This document shows positions 26,260-34,174 of a DNA stretch of 64,000 nucleotides, in pieces. A program made the position numbers and the translations under genes. Numbering within the stretch: position 1 is the first letter of the stretch; the number at the start of each line of letters is the position of its first letter. The notes beneath the pieces were generated by a model. It was given only the letters and a program-made list of their open reading frames with translations, had not been told where the DNA came from and made no database searches. This DNA comes from Nocardioides sp. (GTDB taxonomy: Bacteria; Actinomycetota; Actinomycetes; Propionibacteriales; Nocardioidaceae), in assembly GCA_002729525.1 (NCBI GenBank), contig PBYI01000059.1, positions 1 through 64,000 on the forward strand. The letters run 5' to 3'.

Positions 26260-26307
26260 GCCCGGCCTGGTGGTCTGCTCCGAGTCGGTGCGGGGCCGCC
26301 GGGACGC

Positions 26308-26370
26308 GGTAGTCCCCTGCGAAAAGCACCATCTCGCCGTGAGTCGTGGTGCTTGTCGCAGGGGACTACC
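26308..26370. repeat. Long inverted-repeat element, copy 1
   Basis: 24-base arms (26308-26331 and 26347-26370) pair with one mismatch around a 15-base loop. The arms start GGTAGTCCCCTGCGA and continue AAAGCACCA. The same arms occur in copy 2 (31974-32036), with an unrelated loop. It lies between the M20 peptidase and the sterol-carrier-like gene. There is no T-run for a classical terminator and no transposase nearby. Confidence 0.85.
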
Positions 26371-26389
26371 TCCGAAGGCCGGACCACGG

Positions 26390-26764
26390 TCAGCCGAGGG
26401 GCAGGTACGGCGCCAGGTCGGCCCGCTCACCGCTCGCGTTGACCGCGCCCGACGCCATCGCGGCCTCCCAGGTGAGCTCACCCGTCGCCAGCGCCAGCCA
26501 GGTGGCGGCGTCGGTCTCGACGACCGCCGGCGGGGTGCCGCGGGTGTGCCGGACGCCGGGCACGGCCTGCACGGCGGAGTACGGCGGCACGCGCACCTCG
26601 ACGGAGTGCCCGGGCGTTCGCTCGGCCAGCGTGGCGAGGTAGTGCTTGACCAGCACCTTCAGCACCGAGCGGGTCGGCTCCTCCCCCGCGGCACGGGCCG
26701 CACGGACGGCGTCCCAGGCGACGGCGAGGTCGTGGGGCTCGGCGCGGCGGAGTCGGGCGGGCAC
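26390..26764 (-). CDS. Sterol carrier family protein (SCP2-like)
   Basis: A 124-aa soluble protein of the actinobacterial sterol-carrier-like family usually found near pur genes. The second half (VEVRVPPYSAVQAV...TWLALATGELTWEAAMASG) is the SCP2-type lipid-binding fold with the typical TWLALATG...W...GAV pattern. The ligand is unknown. GTG 26764 follows TAGGTT (26777-26772) by seven bases, the leaderless pattern. The repeat element lies 20 bp behind its stop. Confidence 0.8.
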   Translation of the reverse strand: MPARLRRAEPHDLAVAWDAVRAARAAGEEPTRSVLKVLVKHYLATLAERTPGHSVEVRVPPYSAVQAVPGVRHTRGTPPAVVETDAATWLALATGELTWEAAMASGAVNASGERADLAPYLPLG

Positions 26765-26799
26765 GACGGCGAACCTACGCCGCCCGGCTCACGACCCGC

Positions 26800-27423
26800 T
26801 CACGACCCGACCCGCACCCGGCGCGCGACGGCGATGCACTGCTCGTACGTCGCCAGCAACCCGACCGGGGTGCCCGCGTCGGACGCGCGCGCCCAGTGGT
26901 CGAAGGCAGCCCGGAGCGGCACGAACGACTCCTCGACGCACACCAGCGCCTCGAGCTCGTCGCCGCCGAGGGCATCGCGGACCCGGGCCACGAGCCGGTC
27001 GCGGCGGCGCTCGTCCTCCGCGAGGAGCGCGAGCCGCAGGGCGGGCTCGGCGAGCGCGAGGCGGCGTACGCGCAGCACCCGACGGCCGGCCTCCGACCCG
27101 CCGTCGTGCGCCTCGGCGACGGACCGCCACAGCGTCTCCAGCTGGGTGACCGGCGGGGCGGCCGGGTCGAGGCCGTCGACGAGCGCGTCGACCCGGGCGT
27201 CGAGGTCGGGGTCGCCGGCGAGCGCGGCGGCCTCCTTGGTGGCGAAGTAGCGGAAGAACGTGCGGGGCGAGATGCCGGCGGCGTGCGCGATGTCGTCGAC
27301 GGTGGTGCCGACGACCCCACGCTCCTCGAACAGCCGCAGCGCGACGTCCCCGACCTCGCGCTCGGTCTGGCGGCGACGTCGCTCGCGCAGGTCGACGGGC
27401 TCGCCGACCTCGGTGGTGCTCAT
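26800..27423 (-). CDS. TetR family transcriptional regulator
   Basis: A 207-aa one-component repressor. The N-terminal HTH (about 14-60) reads RRRQTEREVGDVALRLFEERG and TVDDIAHAAGISPRTFFRYF; the C-terminal ligand domain is all-helical and variable. It is divergent from an MFS exporter with a 93-bp gap containing the operator-like CTGTCA-CTC-TGACAG, so it probably represses that exporter and itself. ATG 27423 is six bases after TACGCT; GTG 27426 would sit only three bases after it. Confidence 0.9.
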   Translation of the reverse strand: MSTTEVGEPVDLRERRRRQTEREVGDVALRLFEERGVVGTTVDDIAHAAGISPRTFFRYFATKEAAALAGDPDLDARVDALVDGLDPAAPPVTQLETLWRSVAEAHDGGSEAGRRVLRVRRLALAEPALRLALLAEDERRRDRLVARVRDALGGDELEALVCVEESFVPLRAAFDHWARASDAGTPVGLLATYEQCIAVARRVRVGS

Positions 27424-27471
27424 CACCCCAGCGTACGGGAAGCAAATCAGGTGGCGCCGAGTTGGCAGTCA

Positions 27472-27486
27472 CTGTCACTCTGACAG
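27472..27486. promoter_or_regulatory. Probable TetR operator, CTGTCA-CTC-TGACAG
   Basis: A perfect 6-bp inverted repeat with 3-bp spacer, centred in the TetR/MFS divergent region. The outer bases TGGC...GCCA add partial symmetry (27463-27495). Confidence 0.6.
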
Positions 27487-27516
27487 CAGACGCCACGACG
27501 TTCCCAGGAGCAGCCC

Positions 27517-28983
27517 GTGACCACGGCCCAGAGCACCACCCCGCCAGCGACGGCGCGCGACGACGACCACCTGCCCTCCGGCACCGGGCGCCTCGTGGCA
27601 CTGCTGGTCGCCTCGGCGTTCGTGGTGATCCTCAACGAGACGATCATGAGCGTCGCGCTGCCCGACCTGATGGTGGAGTTCGACGTCACCACCAGCACCG
27701 CGCAGTGGATCACCACCGCGTTCCTGCTGACGATGGCCGTGGTCATCCCGGTGAGCGGCTTCCTGCTCACCCGCTTCCACCTGCGCACGGTGTTCGTCGG
27801 CGCGATGTCGGCGTTCTCGCTCGGCACCCTGGTCGCCGCCCTCGCGCCGACGTTCCCGGTGCTCGTGGGCGGGCGCGTGGTCCAGGCGCTCGGCACCGCG
27901 GTGATGATGCCGCTGCTCATCACGACGGTGATGACGATCGTGCCGCCGGCCCGCCGCGGCCGGATGATGGGCACCATCTCCATCGTCATCTCGGTCGCCC
28001 CGGCGATCGGTCCGACGATCTCGGGCATCGTGCTCGACACCCTCACGTGGCGGTGGATGTTCTGGATCGTGCTGCCGATCGCGCTGGTCGCCCTCGCGGC
28101 CGGTGCGACCTGGGTGCGCAACGTGACCGAGCCGCAGCGCGTCGGCCTCGACGTCGCCTCGGTGCTGCTGTCGGCCGTGGGCTTCGCCGGACTCGTCTAC
28201 GGCCTCTCCAGCATCGGCGAGTCCGCCGAGGGCGACCCGCTGCTGCCGCTGTGGGTGCCGCTGACCCTCGGCGGCGTCGCGCTCGCGGCGTTCGTGTGGC
28301 GCCAGCTCGCCCTGCGTGACCGCGCCCTGCTCGACCTGCGCACCTTCCGCTCCCCGACGTTCGCGGTGTCGATCCTGCTGGTCGCGGTCTCGATGATGGC
28401 GCTGTTCGGCACGCTCGTGCTGCTGCCGATCTACCTCCAGAACGCCCTGGGGCTCTCCACGCTCGCCACCGGCCTGGTGCTGCTCCCGGGCGGACTGGTG
28501 ATGGGCGCGCTCGCGCCCGTGGTCGGCGCGGCGTTCGACCGGGTCGGCCCGCGCCCGCTCGTGCCGCCGGGCGCCGCGATCGCGTCGGTGGCGCTGTGGC
28601 TGATGACCGGCCTCGACGTCGACTCCAGTCGCCTGCACGTCATCGGCATCCACGTGCTGCTGAGCATCGGTCTCGCGGTGATGTTCACGCCGCTGATGAC
28701 CACCGCCCTCGGCTCGGTCCCGATGCACCTCTACTCCCACGGCAGCGCGATCGTCGGGACCGTGCAGCAGGTCGCCGGCGCGGCCGGCACCGCACTGTTC
28801 GTCACCGTCCTGAGCCGTACGTCGGCCGACTCGCTCGCCGCCGGGGCCAGCGCGCAGCAAGCCGTCGCCGACGGCGTGACCACCGCTCTCGTCTGGGGCG
28901 GGGCGATCTCGGCGGTCGCGGTGCTCGTGACGCTGTTCGTGCGCCGGGCCGACGCGCCGCCGGAGGACGCCGTCGCGCACTGA
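27517..28983 (+). CDS. MFS transporter, DHA2 (14-TM) drug exporter
   Basis: A 488-aa proton-driven exporter of the DHA2/EmrB-QacA type with 14 predicted helices. Motif A-like and motif C-like segments are seen (LNETIMSVALPDL early, GPTISGIVLDTLTWRW in helix 5). GTG 27517 is preceded by CAGGAG at 27505-27510 (six-base spacing). The TetR gene is divergent and the operator-like palindrome lies 31 bp upstream of the start, so expression is probably induced by a transported compound that releases TetR. Confidence 0.92.
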   Translation: MTTAQSTTPPATARDDDHLPSGTGRLVALLVASAFVVILNETIMSVALPDLMVEFDVTTSTAQWITTAFLLTMAVVIPVSGFLLTRFHLRTVFVGAMSAFSLGTLVAALAPTFPVLVGGRVVQALGTAVMMPLLITTVMTIVPPARRGRMMGTISIVISVAPAIGPTISGIVLDTLTWRWMFWIVLPIALVALAAGATWVRNVTEPQRVGLDVASVLLSAVGFAGLVYGLSSIGESAEGDPLLPLWVPLTLGGVALAAFVWRQLALRDRALLDLRTFRSPTFAVSILLVAVSMMALFGTLVLLPIYLQNALGLSTLATGLVLLPGGLVMGALAPVVGAAFDRVGPRPLVPPGAAIASVALWLMTGLDVDSSRLHVIGIHVLLSIGLAVMFTPLMTTALGSVPMHLYSHGSAIVGTVQQVAGAAGTALFVTVLSRTSADSLAAGASAQQAVADGVTTALVWGGAISAVAVLVTLFVRRADAPPEDAVAH

Positions 28984-29003
28984 CGGGTGGGGTCCGGGCT
29001 GCC

Positions 29004-29009
29004 TAGTCT
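29004..29009 (+). promoter_or_regulatory. Leaderless -10 (TAGTCT)
   Basis: TAGTCT ends seven bases before GTG 29017 of the methyltransferase, with no Shine-Dalgarno sequence. Confidence 0.55.
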
Positions 29010-29016
29010 GAGCGGC

Positions 29017-29889
29017 GTGGAGCAGGACCTGCCGGAGTACGCACGGCTCAACCGGGACAACTGGGACGAGCGCGCCCCCGCGCACGCCGCCTCGCCCGAC
29101 TACGCCGTCGAGCGGCTGCTCGCCGACCCGACCCTGCTCTCCGACGTCGTGGCGTTCGACGCCGAGCGGCTCGGCGACCTCACCGGCGCACGCGGGGTGC
29201 ACCTGCAGTGCCACATCGGCACCGACACGCTGTCGCTGACCCGGCTGGGCGCCACGATGACGGGGCTCGACCTGTCGTCGGCGTCGCTGGCGCAGGCGCG
29301 CGACCTCGCGGCGCGGGCCGAGGTGCCGATCGACTACGTCGAGGCCGAGCTGTACGACGCCCCCGCGGTGCTGCCGCACGCTGCGTACGACCTCGTCTAC
29401 ACCGGCGTCGGCGCGCTCTGCTGGCTGCCCGACGTCCGCCGCTGGGCCGCGGTCGTGGCGACCCTGCTGGCGCCCGGCGGGCGGCTGTTCCTGCGCGAGG
29501 GGCACCCGGTGCTGTGGGCGATGGACGAGCGCGACGACGACCTGCTCGCGCTGACCCACCCCTACTTCGAGACGTCCGCGCCGATGGTGTTCGACGAGGG
29601 CGGCACCTACGTCGAGACCGACCACGAGTTCGAGACGACCACCACCCACGAGTGGAACCACGGGCTCGGCGAGATCGTGCAGGCACTGCTCGACTCGGGG
29701 CTGGTGCTGACGTCGCTGACCGAGCACACCTCGGTGCCGTGGAACGCGCTGCCGTCGGTCATGGAGCCCGTCGGCGGCGGCGAGTTCGCGCTGCGCGAGG
29801 GCCGCGAGCGGCTGCCGGCGTCGTACACGCTCACCGCGGTGAAGCCGGCCCTCGAGCCGGCTGCGGGGCCCGACACGAGCGGGGCCTGA
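29017..29889 (+). CDS. Class I SAM-dependent methyltransferase
   Basis: A 290-aa methyltransferase with the SAM-binding motif I as VHLQCHIGTDTLSL, motif II-like TGLDLSSASLAQARD, and LLAPGGRLFLREGHP (motif III region). It falls in the Methyltransf_11/25-like group with YARLNRDNWDERAP at the front. The substrate is unknown. GTG 29017 follows the -10 by seven bases. The DNA glycosylase gene starts on the next base after its stop, so the two form an operon. Confidence 0.87.
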   Translation: MEQDLPEYARLNRDNWDERAPAHAASPDYAVERLLADPTLLSDVVAFDAERLGDLTGARGVHLQCHIGTDTLSLTRLGATMTGLDLSSASLAQARDLAARAEVPIDYVEAELYDAPAVLPHAAYDLVYTGVGALCWLPDVRRWAAVVATLLAPGGRLFLREGHPVLWAMDERDDDLLALTHPYFETSAPMVFDEGGTYVETDHEFETTTTHEWNHGLGEIVQALLDSGLVLTSLTEHTSVPWNALPSVMEPVGGGEFALREGRERLPASYTLTAVKPALEPAAGPDTSGA

Positions 29890-30720
29890 GTGCCCGAGGG
29901 CGACTCCGTCTACCTGCTCGCCCGGCGGCTCGACCGGAAGCTGCTCGGGCGCACCGTGACGCGCTCGGACCTCCGGGTGCCGTCGCTGGCGACCGCCGAC
30001 CTGGCCGGGCGGGTGCTGGAGGAGAACGCGACGTACGGCAAGCACCTGCTGCAGCGTTTCTCCGGCGGGGTCACGCTGCACAGCCACCTGCGGATGGACG
30101 GCGAGTGGTCGGTCACCGGGCCCGGCAAACGGCTGCCGTCGCGGCTCATGCACCACGTGCGGGTGGTGCTCGAGACCGACCGCGGCACGACCGCGTGGGG
30201 GCTGCGGCTGCACGACCTCGCGCTGGTGCCGACGACCGCCGAGGACACCCTGGTCGGCCACCTCGGACCCGACCCGCTGCGCGACGACTTCGACGCCGCC
30301 GAGGCCGTACGCCGCCTGCGCGCGGCGCCCGACGTACCGCTCGTGTCCGCCCTGCTCGACCAGCGCAACGTCGCCGGGCTGGGCAACCTCTGGGCCAACG
30401 AGCTCGCCTACCTGACCGGCGTCTCGCCGTGGACGCCGGTCGGCCAGGTCGACGTCGAGCGGCTGGTCGAGCGCTCCGCCACCGCGCTGCACCACTCCGC
30501 GACCGTGGCCGGCGCCTACCAGACCACCACCGGGGTCGGCCGGCGCGGCGAGACGCACTGGGTGTCCGGCCGGCAGCGACGGCCGTGCCTGCGGTGCGGC
30601 ACCCGGGTGCAGATGGTCGAGGAGCTGCCGAACGACCCGGCCAACCGGCGGACGTGGTGGTGCCCGCACTGCCAGCCGGGGCCCGGGCCGGAGGCGCGGA
30701 GGCCGTCGGCGCGCAGGTGA
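29890..30720 (+). CDS. nei: Fpg/Nei family DNA glycosylase (Nei2-like)
   Basis: A 276-aa base-excision repair enzyme that removes oxidised bases and nicks the abasic site. After Met removal the N-terminus is PEGDS, giving the catalytic Pro and Glu; the conserved Lys is in YGKHLLQRF; the H2TH region contains LLDQRNVAGLGNLWANE; the C-terminal zinc finger has CLRCG and CPHC. PEGDS rather than PELPE points to the Nei/endonuclease VIII side, like mycobacterial Nei2. It begins immediately after the methyltransferase stop. Confidence 0.92.
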   Translation: MPEGDSVYLLARRLDRKLLGRTVTRSDLRVPSLATADLAGRVLEENATYGKHLLQRFSGGVTLHSHLRMDGEWSVTGPGKRLPSRLMHHVRVVLETDRGTTAWGLRLHDLALVPTTAEDTLVGHLGPDPLRDDFDAAEAVRRLRAAPDVPLVSALLDQRNVAGLGNLWANELAYLTGVSPWTPVGQVDVERLVERSATALHHSATVAGAYQTTTGVGRRGETHWVSGRQRRPCLRCGTRVQMVEELPNDPANRRTWWCPHCQPGPGPEARRPSARR

Positions 30721-30721
30721 G

Positions 30722-31201
30722 TCAGGCGGTGTCGGCGAGTGCCGTGACCACGCGCACCGCGACCTCTGTCGGCTCCCCGTCGTCGTCCACGGCGCGCACC
30801 ACGACGCCGTCCGGCGCCTCGTCGTGCCAGGCGCCGACGACCACCGCCACGCCGGGTGCGTCCCGACGTCCGCGCCGGGTGGTGAGACCAGCGGCGAACC
30901 AGGCGAGCAGCGCGTCCGCCTCCTCGGCGCGACACACCAGCAGGTCGGCCCCGCCGAGGTCCTTGGCCCGCGCCGCGAGCAGTCGTACGTCGTCCGCCGC
31001 ACGGTCGGCGCGCAGGTCCGCCTGCACCGTCCACGCCTTCACCCGGTGCGTCGCGCACTCTGCGGCCACCGCGTCTGCCGCGGCCAGGTCGGGGTCGACC
31101 ACCAGCACGCCGGCGCCCGCCCGGGCCAGCCGCAGCGCGACCTCCCGGCCGACGCCGGCGCCGGCCCCGGTCACGACCGCGAGCCGCCAGCGCAGGTGCA
31201 C
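30722..31201 (-). CDS. Short SDR-like Rossmann protein, lacking catalytic motif
   Basis: A 159-aa protein with the SDR cofactor loop TGAGAGVGREVA near the start and VVDPD after beta2, but it ends before a YxxxK catalytic motif could occur and has DLLVCRAEE in place of the usual NNAG. It is about 90 residues shorter than normal SDRs, so it is either a degenerate SDR or a nucleotide-binding protein of other use. GTG 31201 follows TACCGT (31214-31209) by seven bases, which supports this start over GTG 31246. It overlaps no neighbour and is convergent with the glycosylase. Confidence 0.65.
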   Translation of the reverse strand: MHLRWRLAVVTGAGAGVGREVALRLARAGAGVLVVDPDLAAADAVAAECATHRVKAWTVQADLRADRAADDVRLLAARAKDLGGADLLVCRAEEADALLAWFAAGLTTRRGRRDAPGVAVVVGAWHDEAPDGVVVRAVDDDGEPTEVAVRVVTALADTA

Positions 31202-31255
31202 GCGGGCGACGGTAGCCCGCCGCGGTAGGCCCCGGGTGCGGCACACTGCCTGCTC

Positions 31256-31960
31256 ATGACGCCCCTGGACCGCCTGTACGCCGACCCGGTGCTCGACACC
31301 GTGCGCCGGCTGGAGCGCCGGATCGGGGCGCGGTTCCCCGAGCGTGACCTGCGCCGGGTGGCCGGCGAGCTGGCGACGGTGGTGGCCGACGTGCAGACCG
31401 GCGCGGCCGACGTGGGCGGGCGGGTGCGGCGGGCGCGGGTCGCCTCACGCGTGCTCGTCGCGGTGGTGCTGGTCGCGACCGCCGTGCTGCTGGCGCTCGG
31501 GACCCGCGAGGTGCTGCTGGACGACGGCGCCGGCGACGGGCTCGACTGGGTGCCGCTCATCGAGTCGGCCGTCAACGACCTGGTGTTCGCCGGGCTGGCG
31601 CTGTGGTTCCTGTACTCGCTGCCCGAGCGGATGCAGCGCGGCGAGGTGCTCCGGCTGCTGCACCGCCTCCGATCGCTGGCACACATCGTCGACATGCACC
31701 AGCTCACCAAGGACCCCGAGCGGCTGCGCGACGGCTTCCGGCGTACGTCGGAGTCGGTCGACCCGGGGCTCGGGCGCGACGAGATGGAGTACTACCTCGA
31801 CTACTGCTCCGAGCTGCTCAGCCTCGTGGGCAAGGCGGCCGCCCTGTGCGCGGAGGAGTCGCAGGACGCGGTCGTGCTGGACACGGTCAACTCGATCGAG
31901 TCGATGACCTCGCAGATGTCGCGGGAGATCTGGCAGAAGATCGCGCTGCTGCCGTCGTAG
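31256..31960 (+). CDS. Hypothetical two-TM membrane protein
   Basis: A 234-aa protein not assigned to a family. Residues 1-60 are soluble and helical, hydrophobic helices follow at about 63-84 and 103-122, then a charged, probably cytoplasmic C-terminal domain (EVLRLLHRLRSLAHIVDMHQLTKDPE and onwards) with many Glu, Asp and Met. ATG 31256 lies eight bases after CACACT. The repeat element copy 2 sits 13 bp behind its stop. Confidence 0.7.
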   Translation: MTPLDRLYADPVLDTVRRLERRIGARFPERDLRRVAGELATVVADVQTGAADVGGRVRRARVASRVLVAVVLVATAVLLALGTREVLLDDGAGDGLDWVPLIESAVNDLVFAGLALWFLYSLPERMQRGEVLRLLHRLRSLAHIVDMHQLTKDPERLRDGFRRTSESVDPGLGRDEMEYYLDYCSELLSLVGKAAALCAEESQDAVVLDTVNSIESMTSQMSREIWQKIALLPS

Positions 31961-31973
31961 GGGCTCCGGCCCG

Positions 31974-32036
31974 GGTAGTCCCCTGCGAAAAGCACCACTC
32001 CCGTCGAGCAGACGGTGCTTTTCGCAGGGGACTACC
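31974..32036. repeat. Long inverted-repeat element, copy 2
   Basis: Perfect 23-base arms (31974-31996 and 32014-32036) around a 17-base loop. The arms match those of copy 1 at 26308-26370 almost base for base; the loops do not match. It fills the gap between two convergent genes (stops at 31960 and 32045), where it could also act as a bidirectional terminator. Confidence 0.88.
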
Positions 32037-32044
32037 GCCAAGGC

Positions 32045-32908
32045 TCACCCGATCGAGTCGAGCACCTCGAGCGTCCGCGCCCACGCCTCCGAGCCGGTGT
32101 CGAGGTTGACGAAGTGGTCACCCGGCACCTCCACCACCTCGGCGGTGGCCCCCGCCGCGCGCGCCTGCTCGACGTACGACTCCGACTGGCTGAGCGGCAC
32201 GATCGGGTCGTCGACGCCGTGGACGGCCCAGACGGGTACGTCGAGCGGCACCTGCTGGGCGGGGTCCCAGGCCGCGTCGTCGCCGAGCTCGGCGGGGTGG
32301 CCGAGCAGCGAGGCGACGGCGCCGCCACCGAGGTTCTGCCGGGAGGCGAGCACGAGGTCGAGCACGCCGGCCTGGCTGACGACGTGGGTGACCGGTACGC
32401 CGCCGGCCCAGCGGTCGTCGCGCAGGCGTCCGGCAGCCCAGGCGGCGAGGTGGCCGCCGGCGGAGTGGCCGAGGGTGACGACGCGCTCGAGCACGGAGTC
32501 GGGCAGGCCGAGGTCGCGCAGGGTGTCGATGCCGGCGGCGACGTCGTCGAACGTCTCCGGCGTACCGCCGCCGTTGCCGACGCGGCGGTACTCCAGGTTC
32601 CACGCCACCCAGCCCGCCGCGGTCAGCGACGTGGCGAGCGGCTCACCGAGGTCCAGGCCGTACGTCGACTGCCAGAAGCCGCCGTGGATCACCACGACGA
32701 CACCACGCGCCCCCTCGGCCCCGCCCTCGGGCAGGTAGAGGTCGCCGAACTGGCTCGGGTCCGCGCCGTACGTCGTCCGGCCCTCGCCGGGTCCGTCGGG
32801 CTCGCGCACGGGTCCCTCCGCTCCTGGGGTGTCGAGGACGCCGCAGCCTGCCAGCACGGTGCCACCCGCGGCGAGCGCGGGCAGCCGGAGCAGCATGCGT
32901 CGGTGCAT
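32045..32908 (-). CDS. Lipoprotein alpha/beta hydrolase
   Basis: A 287-aa serine hydrolase, probably an esterase or amidase anchored outside the membrane. A lipobox LAGC ends the signal peptide (Cys about 22). The oxyanion motif HGGFW, nucleophile elbow GHSAGGH, and the DDPIVP Asp and GDHF His complete an alpha/beta-hydrolase triad in the BD-FAE/kynurenine-formamidase-like arrangement. ATG 32908 is preceded by GGGAGGA. It lies 71 bp behind the glycosyltransferase on the same strand and may belong to that operon. Confidence 0.87.
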   Translation of the reverse strand: MHRRMLLRLPALAAGGTVLAGCGVLDTPGAEGPVREPDGPGEGRTTYGADPSQFGDLYLPEGGAEGARGVVVVIHGGFWQSTYGLDLGEPLATSLTAAGWVAWNLEYRRVGNGGGTPETFDDVAAGIDTLRDLGLPDSVLERVVTLGHSAGGHLAAWAAGRLRDDRWAGGVPVTHVVSQAGVLDLVLASRQNLGGGAVASLLGHPAELGDDAAWDPAQQVPLDVPVWAVHGVDDPIVPLSQSESYVEQARAAGATAEVVEVPGDHFVNLDTGSEAWARTLEVLDSIG

Positions 32909-32979
32909 GGGCAGCCATCCTCCCCCGGGCGCCGGCCCGGCTCGCGGGTGGTTCGGCGCAAGGTGTCCCGTGGATGGCG

Positions 32980-34155
32980 TCAGCCGACCAGCGACTCCAG
33001 CCGCGGTACGACGCTCGCGGCGGGCGGCAGCGCGGCCACCTGCTCGGCGATCGCACCGGCGGCCGTCCGCAGGGCCGGGTCGTCGAGCAGCGCCCGCGCC
33101 GCCCGTCGTACGTCGTCCGCGGTCGCGGTGAGTGCGTCGACCACCGCGCCGACGCCGAGCGCCTCGACCCGCGCAGCATTGAGCTCCTGGTCGGCCCCCA
33201 TCGGCGCGAGCAGCACCGGCACACCGTGCGCGAGCGCCCCGACGACCGAGCCGGAGCCGCCGTGGCTGACCGAGAGCGCGACGTGCGGGAGCACCTGGTC
33301 CTGCGGGACGTAGCGCTCGACCCGGAGCCGGGCGGACGGCGTGACACCGAGGCGGGCCGGGTCGACGTCGGCGCCGACGGTCGCGAGCACCCGCACCGGG
33401 AGGGCGGCCAGACCGGCGAGGAGCCGCGCGAACAGGTCGCCGGACTCGGTGTTGAAGATGGTGCCGAGGGTGACGTGGACGGCCGGCTCGCCGACGCCGG
33501 CTGCTCCACGCAGCCACGCGACGGCCGGGTGCGCGGGCTCGGGCGGCGGAGGCTCGGGTCGCACCCGGACCACCGGCGCCGCACCGAGCAGGTCGACGCC
33601 GATCGGCTCCAGGGCCACCGGGAACGGCCGCACCTGCAGCGCGCCACGGACCCGGTCGAGCCCGGGGTCGGGCGCCAGGCCGTGCGCCTCGCGCAGCGCC
33701 GACCAACGCGGGCCGACGTGCGCCGCGTCGGCGAGGGCGCCAGTCGCGATGACGCCGACCGCGACGCCCGGCACCCCCGCGGACTCGGCGGCGACGACCG
33801 CACCGAAGTCCATCTCGTCGCAGACCACGAGGTCGGGACCCCAGTCGTCGACGGCCGAGGTGACCGCGGCGGCCCGGCGCTCCGCGAGTGCGCCGGCGTA
33901 CCAGCGGCCGACGACCGCGCGCTCGTGGTCGAGGCCGAGTCGCTCCAGCGTGCCGGTGCCGCCGTCGGGCTGCTCGGGCGCCGGACCGGGGTCGGGCAGC
34001 ACTCGCTCGAACAGCCCGTACACCGCCTCGCCCTCGACCGCGCGCGGCGCCCCGCTCAGCGCGAGCCGGTGGCCGGCGTCGCGCAGGGCGCGGGCCAGCG
34101 GCAGCTGCGGCAGCAGGTGGCCTCGACCTCCCGCGAACGAGACCAGGACGCGCAC
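32980..34155 (-). CDS. Glycosyltransferase, UGT/MGT (GT1) type
   Basis: A 391-aa GT-B fold enzyme like macrolide and EryCIII-type glycosyltransferases, moving a sugar from a nucleotide donor to a small hydrophobic acceptor. The N-terminal FAGGRGHLLPQLPLARAL is the acceptor-side motif; the donor site is VSHGGSGSVVGALAHGVPVLLAPMGADQELNA, matching the PSPG-like HGGxGS...P...DQ...NA pattern. GTG 34155 begins exactly at the first beta strand; earlier in-frame sequence overlaps the TetR gene. It starts 19 bp behind the TetR stop and so is probably self-regulated with it, perhaps for antibiotic inactivation. Confidence 0.88.
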   Translation of the reverse strand: MRVLVSFAGGRGHLLPQLPLARALRDAGHRLALSGAPRAVEGEAVYGLFERVLPDPGPAPEQPDGGTGTLERLGLDHERAVVGRWYAGALAERRAAAVTSAVDDWGPDLVVCDEMDFGAVVAAESAGVPGVAVGVIATGALADAAHVGPRWSALREAHGLAPDPGLDRVRGALQVRPFPVALEPIGVDLLGAAPVVRVRPEPPPPEPAHPAVAWLRGAAGVGEPAVHVTLGTIFNTESGDLFARLLAGLAALPVRVLATVGADVDPARLGVTPSARLRVERYVPQDQVLPHVALSVSHGGSGSVVGALAHGVPVLLAPMGADQELNAARVEALGVGAVVDALTATADDVRRAARALLDDPALRTAAGAIAEQVAALPPAASVVPRLESLVG

Positions 34156-34174
34156 GCGGCGTACGACCCGGGCG

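Noticed and set aside
26308..26370. Reading the long inverted repeat as a standard Rho-independent terminator
   Set aside because: No T-run follows on either strand and the arms are conserved in sequence between copies, which a plain terminator would not need.
27475..31002. Very long open frame on the minus strand (over 1100 codons)
   Set aside because: It lies opposite three well-supported plus-strand genes (MFS, methyltransferase, glycosylase) and its composition is typical of a shadow frame.
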